Of a DNA stretch of 64,000 nucleotides, positions 42,273 through 53,740 are shown piece by piece. The notes under the pieces were generated by a model that was given only the letters and a program-made list of their open reading frames with translations, was not told where the DNA came from and did no database searches. Numbering within the stretch: the stretch's first letter is position 1; every line of letters starts with the position of its first letter. Origin of the DNA: Meconema thalassinum. Taxonomy: Eukaryota > Arthropoda > Insecta > Orthoptera > Tettigoniidae. The position numbers and the translations under genes were made by a program. The stretch is from positions 171,441,043 through 171,505,042 of the forward strand of contig OX336400.1 in the NCBI GenBank assembly GCA_946902985.2. The letters run 5' to 3'.

Positions 42273-42551
42273 TGTAATTTCTGTAGAGGGAATGTAACCG
42301 AGGGCTCGCTGATCGTGACATTGGTAATGAGGAGCAGGAACAGTAAAGCACGGTAACTTGCTGGACTGGTTACGAGATGAGATGAGAGAGAGATGAGCTT
42401 GTTCAAGAGCATCTTCATTGTCAAGGACAAGGCCAGCAGGGGTGTACAGGCTGAGTGAAAGCTCGTGCTATATGAACACACAGTATTCTGCCTTGTTAAA
42501 CATAAATACATAAACGTGAACGAACAACGGCAGCGACAAGAGCAAGTCATC

Positions 42552-43726
42552 TAAGGCTCGGATATTTACGTGCTAAAAATCGGGAAAATATTTATTTTTT
42601 ATGCATTAAAAATACCTGAAATATGTGACAAAAAAAGTAAAAATATTTATTATAATGTAGTTTATTAATGTGAATCCGAATAAGCCTCAGTGGCTTAGGC
42701 GGCAGCACGCCGGTCTCTCACTGCTGGGTCCGTGGTTCAAATCCCGGTCACTCCATGTGAGATCTGTGCTGGACAAAACGGAGGCAGACAGGTTTTTCTC
42801 CGGGTACTCCGGTTTTCCCTGTCAAAATGTCATTCCAGCAACACTCTCCACTATCATTTCATTTCATCTGTCATTCATTTAATCATTGCCCCAGGGGAGT
42901 GCGTCAGGCTTCGGCAGCCGGCACAGTTCATACCCTCGCCGCTAGCTGGGGGCTTCACTCATTCCATTCCCGACCCGGTCGGAGACTGGAAGCAGGCTGT
43001 GGATTTTTCAATGTGAATTCGAACAATATGCAGTAGGCCTACTCACGAATGCAATTTATGCTATGTCTCACTGACTACTGAAGCATTACAATACAGAACG
43101 AGATACATCTTTAGGTTGTTCATCACAAATGAGCGACGATTATTGCGAAATATTTCTTCTGAAGGCGCAAAACTATGGCAATATGTTTCTTGCCCTTGAG
43201 GTGTTATGTATCTTGAGATCGCTGTTCAGCCATGATTTCTTTCCCACATGCTTGGCAGAACAGAACGCCCCCATCAAAAGTAAAATTATTTTTAAATTCT
43301 GCCACAGACGATAACTTGTAGTTGTTTTTACTTTAGGCATCATAGAACTGCCTTACACTTCACAGTGCCATGAACTGCATGTGAGAGTCATTGGTTCCAG
43401 GTATCTGGGGAAGGTCTAGCACGTGGTGCAATATGGCTATGGACCAGTAAATTCCACAGTGAGAGGCACGGGGCGACAAGTTAAGAATAACACAGATGCA
43501 ACCTGACACGCTGTGCATGAAGATTAGACAGCTCACGCGTCCTTCCCCATTGAAGTAACACAGAACAAAAATGCAATAAACTGAAAGATCTAGCATACTG
43601 ATTTAAAGAAATGTAAATATTATGTATTTTTATGTGCTAATACGTGAAAAGCAGGAATTTATGTATTTATAGAAAAATGCTTAAAATATGTATTTACAAT
43701 AAAAAAAACTAAAAATCCGAGCCCTA
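42552..43726. mobile_element. hAT-like element, second family member, carrying a SINE
   Basis: Ends TAAGGCTCGGAT and ATCCGAGCCCTA form an 11-of-12 inverted repeat similar to the element at 2487-3284. TATTTAC/ATGTATTTA motifs accumulate inside both ends. Without the SINE-A insertion it is about 830 bp. I do not see an 8-bp duplication at the flanks, so one end may be rearranged. Confidence 0.6.
42681..43009 (+). mobile_element. SINE-A, complete copy
   Basis: 329 bp, tRNA-like head with GTGGCTTAGGCGG-type A box and GTGGTTCAAATCCCG B box. The target duplication is 14 bp (AATGTGAATCCGAA / AATGTGAATTCGAA). Confidence 0.92.
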
Positions 43727-43754
43727 ACTATGACACAGGGAACTATCACTAACA

Positions 43755-45007
43755 TGATGATGATGATGATGATAATTGTTGTTTTATGGGGCCTAACATC
43801 TAGGTTATCGGCCCCTAATGGTTTGAGTGATAGCGAAAATGACAATGAAGTGGAAACAAGAACGAAAATTAAGCTGGACTGAAAATACTTACAAAATGGA
43901 ACTCAGATTGAAATGAATCACAAAGTGTCGCCTGCGTAGCGTAGCGGTCAGCCGCGGAGGTCCTGGGTTCGATTCCCGGCTCTGCCACGAAATTTGAAAA
44001 GTGGTATGAGGACTGGAACGGGGTCTACTCAGCCTCGGGTAGTCCAAATGAGTAGAGGGGGTTCGATTGCCACCTCAGCCATCCTCGAAGTGGTTTTCCG
44101 TGGTTTCCCACTTCGTCTTCGGGCAAATGCCGGGATGGTACCTACTGTAAGGCCACGGCTGCCTCCTTCCCTCTTCCTCGCCTATCCATCCCAATCTTCC
44201 ATCCCTTCCCATCCCTCATGAGGCCCCTGTTCGCTTTGCAGGTGAGGCCGCCTGGGCGAAGTGCTGATCACACCTCCCCAGTTGTATCCATCCCGACCAG
44301 ATGTTCCAAGCTCCAGGACACTGAACATAGAGGCGGTAGTGGTGAGTTCCCTCGCTGAGTCCGTGGGAACCACCAACCTAGAGGGTAAATTGACTAAATA
44401 AAAAATAAAATCACAAAACCTACAGTGGAAATACTTATAAAAGGCAATTTAGAAGGACAATACTCACAAAAGGAATTTAAATTGAAAAATACGCACAAAT
44501 TGTAGTTTAGGTTCAAAATACTTACAAAATGCAATGTAGATTCGAAATACCCACAAAATGGAATTGAAATTGAAAATACACAAGGAAATTTAGATTGCAA
44601 AAGACCTGTACAGATTCAAAATACTCACAAAGTGCAATTGGAATTGAAAATGCTTACAAAATGTATGGTAGATTCAAAATACTCACAAAACGTAATTTAG
44701 AGACAGGACGGGAATCTTAAAGAGAAAAGGAACTATTAAAAGAAAAGGAAGGCTGATCCCTAGAAGAATGAGGGATCAGGAAAGATGAGAGAAGGGCCAA
44801 TAAAGGCGGGAAAGGAAGAGACTCCCTAGGCCTCAGATACCCTAATACCTTCGGGGCCAGAAGAGAACAAGAGTTGACCGAGAGAGATCGACAGGAAAGA
44901 AGACGGAGAGGAGCCCGGCACAAGTACAGTAAGTGGATGCAATACCGGACTCAACTGGGGTCCCGTGGTCGCCAACCCACGTCCCACTTGATGTGAACCC
45001 CTGGAGG
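43755..45007 (-). mobile_element. ATR retroposon, minisatellite subtype (ATR-5), with SINE-C inside
   Basis: A perfect 13-bp duplication ACTATCACTAACA (43742-43754; 45008-45020). Minus strand: GGGGTTCACATCAAGTGGG 5' end at 45007, first monomer, 31-bp repeats (44415-44705), more repeats up to 43910, and the (GAT)n side at 43755. A SINE-C sits in the repeats. Confidence 0.88.
43925..44408 (+). mobile_element. SINE-C, complete copy nested in ATR-5
   Basis: tRNA-like head GCGTAGCGTAGCGGTCAG (A box) and GGGTTCGATTCCCGGC (B box), body GTGGTTTTCCGTGGTTTCCC, AT-rich tail. The target duplication AATCACAAA lies at 43916-43924 and 44409-44417. Confidence 0.85.
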
Positions 45008-45030
45008 ACTATCACTAACAACAGTGATGG

Positions 45031-45230
45031 AATTATTTGGTGCAAAAATAATGCCCATTCTTACTTATGGTCTCGAGATAATCTGGTAAAACCTAAAAGC
45101 TGCAGATCTATCCGCAATAGAATCGACAAAAGCAAGGTTTCTGAAATAAGTATATCAAAAACGACAAAATCACGACTGGCATATGAATTGACTAGAGAAA
45201 CTTTTTTCATTGTGGATATCAAAACCAGTG
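45031..45230 (+). pseudogene. LINE fragment related to the 22-kb LINE
   Basis: Across shifting frames it encodes MPILTYGLEI, then ISKTTKSRLAYELTRETFFI, which parallels MPTATYGIQL and ISKFTRNNYAYILAQETLFV of the 22.3-23.2 kb fragment. Highly decayed. Confidence 0.75.
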
Positions 45231-45261
45231 GCGTACCAACGGGGGGGGGTTTGGTTCCGAT

Positions 45262-45543
45262 CCCCCTACTCCTTTCGCTGTCAGAAACCGAACAACACCT
45301 CTTTGCTCTTCGTTTGACAACTGCATATCACTGTTTGCAATGCGACTGGCAGCGTTGGACGATTGATGCATGCTGCTTCTCGCGTTGTATCGTCACGTGA
45401 CGTGCACGCGTGCCCTCTAGCGACGGGCTGTGATCTTCCACGCTCTGATCGGAACCACACCTCGTTGCACACGCCACGATTAGCTGATGTCGTCACCGGT
45501 TTGCGCATTACAGCCTCCGGCTCGTTAATTTTTGAACGCACCT
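45262..45543 (-). mobile_element. mariner 5'-end fragment
   Basis: Matches the right end of the mariner at 1.7-1.99 kb: inverted repeat near 45519-45543 (CTCGTTAATTTTTGAACGC), the 5' UTR, and about the first 20 codons of the transposase, broken at a run of G (45241-45250). Confidence 0.85.
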
Positions 45544-45545
45544 TA

Positions 45546-45935
45546 TATTTTAAAAATTATCGCGTTCCTCACTTGGTATATGACCTGCAATCTACTCCCA
45601 GCGAAACTCTTCTTTCAGCGCTGGAGCTAGCCATGGATCAGTTTTACTGTTGAAGTGTGCGATCGGAAACCTTTCTCACGTCGCATCAGGTAGCTTTAAT
45701 CGTGTGTCCGTTTCGTTAAAGATAATTCAGTACTTGAGGGGTGTCTGCAATTTATTCCAATTAATCATACGGATAAAGTCATCAACATAGGCAGATTTAG
45801 AGTGTCAATAGTAATGGCAAAACATTATCTTTCTCTCACATAATATCAATATTTTTAAGCAACGACGTAACTATGGTCATGATACCACAGTATCGTTTCA
45901 CTTTTAATATTTAGTTACTGTTTTATATATATTTA
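45546..45935. other. No gene recognised
   Basis: AT-rich sequence without a motif or repeat match. Confidence 0.5.
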
Positions 45936-47455
45936 TAGCCTATTTTCATTTATGAAAAAATAGGCTTATGAGATCACCTGTTGTCCGTGTGTCTGTGTGT
46001 GCATGTGTGATTCGTGTGTGTGTGTGTGTGTCTTCCCCTAAAAACTTCTAAACAGCTGGAACGATTTCAATGAAACTCGGTAAGTCCATAGCACTATTCA
46101 GAACGACCCCGACCGTGCCCTTCAAATTTTTATACGTTTCACCAATCAAACATGGCGGCTGTGCGAAATATTTTACCAGCATTCATTATCTCAGAAACTA
46201 TTACCGATACCAGCCTGGAATTTTTTACGGTGATAAAAGGAACTACTAGGAGTTCACCTATGTGACTTTTGAAAACCTGGTAACTACAAAACCAACATGG
46301 CGGCCAAGCGAAGTTGCGACTTTTAAATAGACCTTTCTCGCGATTTAACGAACCAAACGCAATATAACTTGGTACAGTGTATGTGATACACATTGTTATG
46401 CACCGACATCTAACTTCGTTCAATTGTTTACATAACCTCAAGATGGCGGCTCTGCGAAATATTTCACCGACATTCTATATCTCTGAAACTATTACCGGTA
46501 TCATCCTGAAATTTTGTACGGAGATAAAGGGTACTACTGGAAGTTCATCTATAAGACTTTCAAAAACCGGGTAACTACAAAACGAACATGGCGGCCAAGC
46601 CAAGTTGAAAGTTTTAAATTGACTTTTCTCGCGATTTAATGATCCAAACGCAATGAAATTTGGTACAGCAAATGCTTATACGCATTGTAATGCACTGGTA
46701 TCTATTTAGTTCAATTGTTTACATAACCTCAAGATGGCACCTGTGCGAATTTTAAAATTAAGTTTTTATTTCTTGTGTCGTAATTATGCGATCGAAGTGA
46801 AATTTTGAATAACGAACCTACGCAATAATTTTCCTTTAATGGCACATGACTCTATGGCCTATACATATAACAATCCAACATGGCGACCATCCAAAATATT
46901 TAGATGGCTGTGAATATATACGAATCTATTATAGCAATCAAACTGAATTCTTTTATGTTCATATGGGCTATGAACATAAGTTCACCTATAGGACTTTCAA
47001 TAACCTGGTGATCACAAATCCAACATGGTGGCGACGCTAAGTATAAATATTCACATGGACGTTTCTCGCAATAGTGCAGTGAAACTTGGTACAGTAAATC
47101 CTTATACAAATGTTAATCCACTGGCATCTGATTTATTTCAATTGTTTCCATAAGCACAAGATGGCAGCTTTGTGAAATTATAAAATCTCGTTTTTTACTT
47201 CATGTATCCTAATCATGCGATTGAAGTTTGAATGCTACACGTACACAATAATCTACATGTAACAGTACATAACTCTAAGACCTACATACCCGTATATAAA
47301 ACTCCAACATAGCGACCATCCGCAATATTTAGTCGGTACTCAATATCTACGAATCTATTAGAGCAATCAAACTGAAATTTTGTGTGTTGATAGTGGCAAT
47401 TAACATAAGTAGGATATATGAAAATAGGCTTTAGTACTTCACGGAACTACTTGTT
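45936..47455 (+). mobile_element. Helentron-like element HLE-3
   Basis: Both ends present: TAGCCTATTTTCATTTATG with its terminal hairpin, a (GT)n tract (46010-46032), diverged tandem blocks each with CATGGCGGC or AAGATGGC, and the 3' end TACTTCACGGAACTACTTG, then TT. An extra inverted copy of the 5' tip (ATGAAAATAGGCT) lies just before the 3' hairpin. Confidence 0.72.
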
Positions 47456-47589
47456 CAGATATTTTTTTACATTTTGTTATTGCGTCGAAAAAATAATGAG
47501 GCCTAAAAGAGTTTTTATGAAAGAGAACGGTTATTTTATTATTGTTTCTATGGAAATTAATCGAAATAGTTTAATTATGACGATGACTG

Positions 47590-47940
47590 TCGTTTAAGGG
47601 GCCGAACAGCAAGGTCATCTGCCCTTTAATAATGTACACATATTATATTAATGAAACACCCCCCCCCCCCCCCCCCCCACAAGAAGAGGAAATCCTGCGT
47701 ACGCCACAGATCAAAAACAAAATACTACTGCCAAATACTAAACAGATTGAAGATCATCTAAGAAGAAGAGAGGAAAAAAGAGAAGAAATCAGCAAAGACT
47801 TCTATGCTACGAACGCTATGACCGACAGTGGTCGGGTTCGAATCAGGAACTACTCACTCCTAATTCTAATCCTAATCCAAATTCCACATGCACCCATGTA
47901 CACGGGGCTATAAATCCTCGATATCGCAAAGTCCCCTAAC
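47590..47940. repeat. Retroposon fragments with SINE-type 3' domains, and a C20 run
   Basis: Contains TTTAAGGGGCCGAACAGC, then AAGGTCATCTGCCC (near 47594-47625), resembling the ATR tail, and ACACGGGGCTATAAATC (47899-47915), resembling the SINE-C/F 3' domain. A run of 20 C lies at 47659-47678. Confidence 0.5.
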
Positions 47941-48010
47941 AACAAAGTTACTATAAAAATGGTATATTGGCTTTCACGCTCCATGAATTGAAACTCACGA
48001 TCAGCAATTT

Positions 48011-48670
48011 TTAGCCTACTTTCGATTATTGCAAAAAATTATAGTAGACTTATGAGATCTACACAGGGCCAAAAATTGTCTGTGTGTGTGTGTGAGAGAG
48101 AGAGAGTGTGTGTGAGTGTGTTACTCTGAATGTCTGCCCCCCCCCCCTATCAATTCGAACACGGTGAAACCGAATTAAACGAAATTTGGTACAGAGGTAG
48201 AACTAGAAAAGGGCACCTCAGTGTCATGTTTTATATCGCCGCCATCTTGACGGAAACGTAATGGCGGCCACCCAAATGTTAAAAGCTTAAATCAAATTAT
48301 GACCAACCTAATTATCCGATCACTAACAAATTTTGCAACAACTTATATTCATATGGCGAGCGTTTTTTGACTAAACTACAAGATTATCAGCACAATAGTT
48401 TGCAAATGGCGGCCATGTATGCGTGCAAATAGATTCCCCCTATCTATTCAAACATGGTGAAATTGAATTGAACGAAATTTGGTACAGAGGTAGCACTAGC
48501 TAAGGGCACCTCATATTCATGTTTAATATCCGTATAGCACGTTGTATTTCAACAAGCTACTACAAGCAACATTCAATTATAGACTACTCCTTCGAAAGGC
48601 CAAAGAGTTATAACAATACCCATGCATTTAGGAGAAAGTAGGCTTTCTGTTCTTTACTGAACATCTTGTT
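48011..48670 (+). mobile_element. Helentron-like element HLE-6
   Basis: 5' end TAGCCTACTTTCGATTATTG with hairpin, GT/GA microsatellite (48080-48122), CGCCGCCATCTTGACGG block, and 3' end GTTCTTTACTGAAC, then ATCTTGTT. The interior AGAGTTATAACAATACC is the empty counterpart of the hAT insertion site at 2.49 kb. Confidence 0.7.
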
Positions 48671-48962
48671 CTTTTCTAGGTAAGTGCCGTGTCTTGTGCG
48701 GGGTTTCGCCAAGGAACACCAAGCTGGCTCATCAGCGGACTCTTAGTATTCGCGCCCGGACCCCCACAGAAGTAGCGAACTGTGTTTGAGCTTTCAGCTC
48801 TCGCAGTTAAGAAACGCACGTGCATTTTATAAGAAAGGAGGTAGTGCACAGTTCGCTACTCCTTTGGTGGTCCGGGCGCGGACACCAAGAGCCCGCTGAT
48901 GAGCCAGCTTGGTATTCCTTGGTGAAACCCCACACAAGACAGGGCATAAACCTAGAAAAAAA
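48671..48962. mobile_element. PAL-2, palindromic MITE
   Basis: Inverted arms (TTTTCTAGGTAAGTGCC... and ...CATAAACCTAGAAAA), with GTAGCGAACTGTG facing CACAGTTCGCTAC around a short centre near 48800-48830. It lies directly after HLE-6. Confidence 0.8.
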
Positions 48963-49058
48963 ATCGTAAAACTACAATCTTCCTTCTTTCCTTTTAAACC
49001 TAGAAAAATTGCCGAGTTTTAAAGTTACTACACTTAGGAAGGAAATTTCATTGACGTT

Positions 49059-49581
49059 GGTTGGTTCCTTAGTTTAGGGGCTGCGACAACGTGGTCATGT
49101 AGCCCCGTGTACTTTGGGTGTGTGTAGAATCTGTCTGATAACTGGTGTTAATTGTGATGACTGTATTAGTGTGTGTATCTGTTTTTTTTTTAAATTCAAG
49201 TAAGGACTGCAACTTTGAATTTTTAAAATAGTTCCTACTTTTGCCGCCAAACGCCACCGTCAGCCACTACTAGGCCTAGTTCAGAACTTAGCTACTAGAT
49301 GCCACCGGAGTCGGCTCTTGGCAACGAACGTAGAAACCTAAGAGCGTTGTTTACATTCCTAACCTATACAATTTAGCTTCACACAGGTGTAATTAGTGGA
49401 AGGTTCTTTAACATGCCATAAATCTATGACATGGGACCGCCGGCTTTACTTTCCCTCCGAAGGAAAGCATACTGAGGTATTTTAACGCTCTTAAAAAAAT
49501 CCGACGGCTTCGGCCGGGTTTGAACTCGCTATCTTGGGCATAGAAGCTCAGCATGCTACCGACTACGCCACCGAAGCCGCC
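49059..49581 (-). mobile_element. SINE-F, complete copy
   Basis: 523 bp with a perfect 13-bp duplication TTTCATTGACGTT (49046-49058; 49582-49594). Minus-strand head at 49581: GGTGGCGTAGTCGGTAGC (A box), then GAGTTCAAACCCGG (B box). The 3' domain at 49059-49120 is also found in SINE-C and SINE-H. It gives the uninterrupted version of the site where the provirus sits. Confidence 0.88.
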
Positions 49582-49594
49582 TTTCATTGACGTT

Positions 49595-50089
49595 TAAGTG
49601 TGAAACAACTGCAAGGCCAGACAAAGCCTCCTGTACATTTACCTTCTAGGAGCAATAGAAAGGCCTGCTGTACTCGGGCTTGCTAATGAGACGTACTAGG
49701 GTGAAGAAGGCCATGGATACATTCTCGCACTGCACAATGTTATGAAATACTGCTGGCGTTTTTAGCCTTGTTTACTAACAAGTCGATGATAAATGCTAAA
49801 CACGGTCGCCCTAAAAGAGAGTTGTATAGGGGATTTGCGAATTCGTGGTCGGGTAGCCCGTGCGCTTGGGTGTGTGTAGAATTTGTCTGTTAACCTGTGT
49901 CACTGTGATGGCTGAACTAATAATTAATAATTTTATTGCAGCCAAATGGCCATATATAAAATAGGTACATTGAGATATATCGCACTGTTAACTATAGATT
50001 ACATTTTACAATAGTCCATTAGGGATTGTCATCGTTTGGTACATTTGTTGAAATGATATCGCTCGCAATGACCTTCACACAGCTTACTG
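49595..50089. other. No gene; SINE-F fragment
   Basis: 49840-49912 matches part of SINE-F (TCGTGGTCGGGTAGCCCGTG, TGTGTGTAGAATTTGTC). 49916-49980 (TTTTATTGCAGCCAAATGGC) resembles 58043-58070, perhaps a LINE 3' end. Confidence 0.5.
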
Positions 50090-52055
50090 AACCTAGGTTA
50101 AACACAGAATGATGAGGTGACACAAAGAGAATATGAACCGGACTGAACCTAAGTTAGACACAGACAGAATATGAACCGGACTGAACCTAAGTTAGACACA
50201 GACAGAATATGAACCGGACTGAACGTAAGTTAGACGCAGACAGAATGATGAGTTGACACAGATAGAATATGAACCGGACTGAACCTAAGTTACTGTAGAC
50301 ACTGACAGAATATGAACCGGACTGAACCTAAGTTAGACACAGACAGAATATGAACCGGACTGAACGTAAGTTAGACGCAGACAGAATGATGAGTTGACAC
50401 AGATAGAATATGAACCGGACTGAACCTAAGTTACTGTAGACACAGACAGAATATGAACCGGACTGAACCTAAGTTAGACACAGACAGAATATGAACCAGA
50501 CTGAACCTAAGTAAGACACAGACAGAATATGAACCGGACAACCTATGTTACTGTAGACACAGACAGAATATGAACCGGACTGAAGCTAAGTTAGACGCAG
50601 ACAGAATATGAACTGGACTGAACCTGAGTTAGACGCAGATAGAATGATGAGTTGACACAGACAGAATATGAACCGGATTGAACCTAAGTTACTGTAGACA
50701 CAGACAGAATATGAACCGGACTGAACCTAAGTTACTGTAGACACAGACAGAATATGAACCGGATTGAACCTAAGTTAGACACAGACAGAATATGAACCGG
50801 ATTGAACCTAAGTTAGACGCAGACAGAATGATGAGTTGACACAGACAGAATATGAACCGGACTGAACCTAAGTTAGACACAGACAGAATATGAACCGGAC
50901 TGAACCTAAGTTAGACACAGACAGAATATGAACCGGACTGAACCTAAGTTAGACGCAGACAGAATATGAACCGGATTGAACCTAAGTTTAGACGCAGACA
51001 GAATGATGAGTTGACACAGACAGAATATGAACCGGACTGAACCTAAGTTAGACACAGACAGAATATGAACCGGACTAAACCTAAGTTAGACACAGACAGA
51101 ACGACGAGTTGACACAGACAGAATATGAACCGGACTGAAGCGAGGTCAGACATAGACAGAGTGACGAGTTAACACAGACAGAATATGAACCAGACTGAAC
51201 CTAAATTTCTGTAGACACAGACAGAATATGAACCGGACTGAAGCTAGGTCAGACATAGACAGAATGACGAGTAGACACAGACAGAATATGAACCGGACTG
51301 AACCTAAATTACTGTTGACACAGACAGAATATGAACCGGACTGAAGCTAGGTCAGACATAGACAGAATGACGAGTAGACACAGACAGAATATGAACCAGA
51401 CTGAACCTAAATTACTGTTGACACAGACAGAATATGAACCGGACTGAACCTAAGTTACTGTAGACACAGACAGTATATGAACCGGACTGAACCTAAGTTA
51501 GACACAAACAGAATATTAACCAGACTGAACCTAAGTAAGACACAGACAGAATATGAACCGGACTGAACCTAAGTTACTGTAGACACAGACAGAATATGAA
51601 CCGGACTGAACCTAAGTAAGACACAGACAGAATATGAACCAGACTGAACCTAAGTAAGACAAAGACAGAATATGAACCGGACAACCTATGTTACTGTAGA
51701 CACAGACAGAATATGAACCGGACTGAAGCTAAGTTAGACGCAGACAGAATATGAACCGGACTGAACCTGAGTTAGACGCAGATAGAATGATGAGTTGACT
51801 CAGACAGAATATGAACCGGATTGAACCTAAGTTAGACACAGACAGAATATGAACCGGACTGAACCTAAGTTAGACACAGACAGAACGACGAGTTGACACA
51901 GACAGAATATGAACCGGACTGAAGCGAGGTCAGACATAGACAGAATGACGAGTAGACACAGACAGAATATGAACCGGACTGTACCTAAATTACTGTTGAC
52001 ACAGACAGAATATGAACCGGACTGAAGCTAAGTTAGACATTGACAGAATGATGAG
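50090..52055. repeat. Minisatellite, 38-bp unit with higher-order variants
   Basis: About 2 kb of tandem units with the core GACAGAATATGAACCGGACT, then GAACCTAAGTTAGACACA (38 bp). Variants add ACTGT after the GTT, or a roughly 24-bp block with GACAGAATGATGAGTTGACA. Runs of several units recur in the same order (for example 50140-50300 and 50300-50470; 50500-50650 and 51640-51790), so larger blocks were duplicated. It is not a CRISPR array: there are no unique spacers. Confidence 0.93.
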
Positions 52056-52720
52056 TTATTAAACCAAATGTGTCCCACCATACTGGGAGCTTTCACAATT
52101 AGTCAACATTCCGTCGCTAACGGGAAACTCAGGACTATGAGAATTTACAACTCGGCGCAAATAGGACACTTAGTGATCACTTCATGATCCATCTCAAATA
52201 GAAGTGGATTAACTTCTGTTGACCTTTATTGCGTATACACAAGTTGGATCCCCTGAGGGGCTAAATATTGAAGTTCAAAAGAAAGTACCTCTCATTAGAC
52301 TAATATTCACCTTGCAATAACACACTAATGAATGTGGGAGTTAAAGGAAAGAAAAGGACACACGCCATGTGAAAGCCTGCGGCAATTCAACTTTACTTTC
52401 ATTTCCATAATAGACTATGCACTTAAGAACGTCGCACATGTGCGTGACAAATTAAGGAGTAGCAAGGGAATGGATTATTATGAATGGGAACTTTACATAA
52501 CGAACTGGTTCTCTAGACTTTAATAGTACACAGGACACACTTTATTGACGATAACCCAACATTACAGATGGGATCAGGTCACTGCTCAGCCAGAGGGTAA
52601 ATCTCCCTTATTACACACGTCCTAATCATGAGACGAGTTTACACGTGAAGCACTATTATATTCCCTAATCCTTTACAGGTTTGTATAAAAGGAAGTTTTT
52701 CTTCTCCTTATTTTCTAATC
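52056..52720. other. No gene recognised
   Basis: No motif or repeat match was found. A 63-codon frame at 52332-52523 has no support. Confidence 0.5.
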
Positions 52721-52824
52721 TCCCCCAGGGGCTCAAATCTAGCAGGACGTCGGTTGGCGACCACGAGACTCCAGCTGAGTCTGGCATTGCTTCCACTTAC
52801 TTCTGCTGGACTCCTCTCCTTCTT

Positions 52825-53558
52825 CCCCCCCAGGGACTCACATCTTGTGGGACGTGGGTTGGTGACCACGGGACCCCAGCTGAGTCCGGCATTGCTTCCA
52901 CTTACTTGTGCCTGGCTCCTCTCTGTCTTCTATCCTGTCGACCTCCCTTGGTCAACTCTTGTTCTTTTCCGACCCCGATGGTATTAGGGTATCCGAGGCC
53001 TAGTGAGTCTTTCACTTTCCCGCCTTAATTGGCCCTTGTCTCATCTTTCCTGATCCCTCCTTCTCCGAGGGGTCAGCCTTTTTCTTTTTTCATGTTATCT
53101 CCTGCCTTCTGCTCAAGGCCCTCAAGGAGGCAGAGTGTGTGTAGCCCCACCACTTCTGGTGCACCCCAGATATTGCTACACCCTCAGGGGCTCACGGCTG
53201 CTGAGTTAGGGAGTTGGCAACCCCAAGGGATTCCTGAGCTGGGTCCGGTTTCCCCTTTTTGTCCCTTACCTGCGGGGAGGACCCTATCCTCTTTCACATT
53301 CCTATCTGCCTTTCATGGCTCTCCTTCCTTCCAAGTCCCTCAATCCACATTCTTCGAGGGTTGAGGGCATTTCTTTTCCTCCTATCCTTTATTTGCCTTA
53401 TTCTCCTTTTGTTTTCCATTTCTTCTTCTAGTTTATAAGTTAGTAGTTAGATTTAACTATAGTTTACATTTCATTATCATCTTCACGATCATCCACACCA
53501 TTAGAGGCCGATAACCTAGATGTTAGGCCCCTTAAAACAACAAATATCATCATCACAC
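52825..53558 (+). mobile_element. ATR retroposon, complete dimeric copy (ATR-7), nested
   Basis: 734 bp with a perfect 12-bp duplication CCTCTCCTTCTT (52813-52824; 53559-53570) made of the outer element's own sequence. Both monomers and the (ATC)n tail are present. Confidence 0.87.
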
Positions 53559-53740
53559 CCTCTCCTTCTTTCCTGTCGACCTCTCTTGGTCAACTCTTGT
53601 TCTCTTCCCTCCTTCTTCTGGGGATCAGGCTTCTTTTCCTTTTCAATATCTTTCCTTTTCTCTTTCAGATTCCCTCACTGTTTTTGTGAATTGGTGCCTC
53701 GAGTATCTAAATTCTATTTTGTGAATATTTTGAATCTATA

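Noticed and set aside
42544..43734. 8-bp target duplication around the second hAT-like element
   Set aside because: The flanks (AAGTCATC and ACTATGAC) do not match; kept only as a terminal-repeat call.
43925..44010. tRNA gene
   Set aside because: Good A and B boxes, but no cloverleaf end or terminator. It is the head of a SINE with a body, tail and target duplication. The same holds for heads at 17433, 19486, 30527, 36527, 36970, 42681 and 49581.
46139..46441. Recurring frames in HLE copies (AWPPCWFCSYQVF-type)
   Set aside because: They recur because the HLE core is repeated; none has an autonomous domain and they are interrupted in most copies.
50090..52055. CRISPR-like array
   Set aside because: All intervals are themselves repeats; no unique spacers, and the context is eukaryotic.
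52332..52523. Short frame as a gene
   Set aside because: 63 codons without a motif, next to a satellite.
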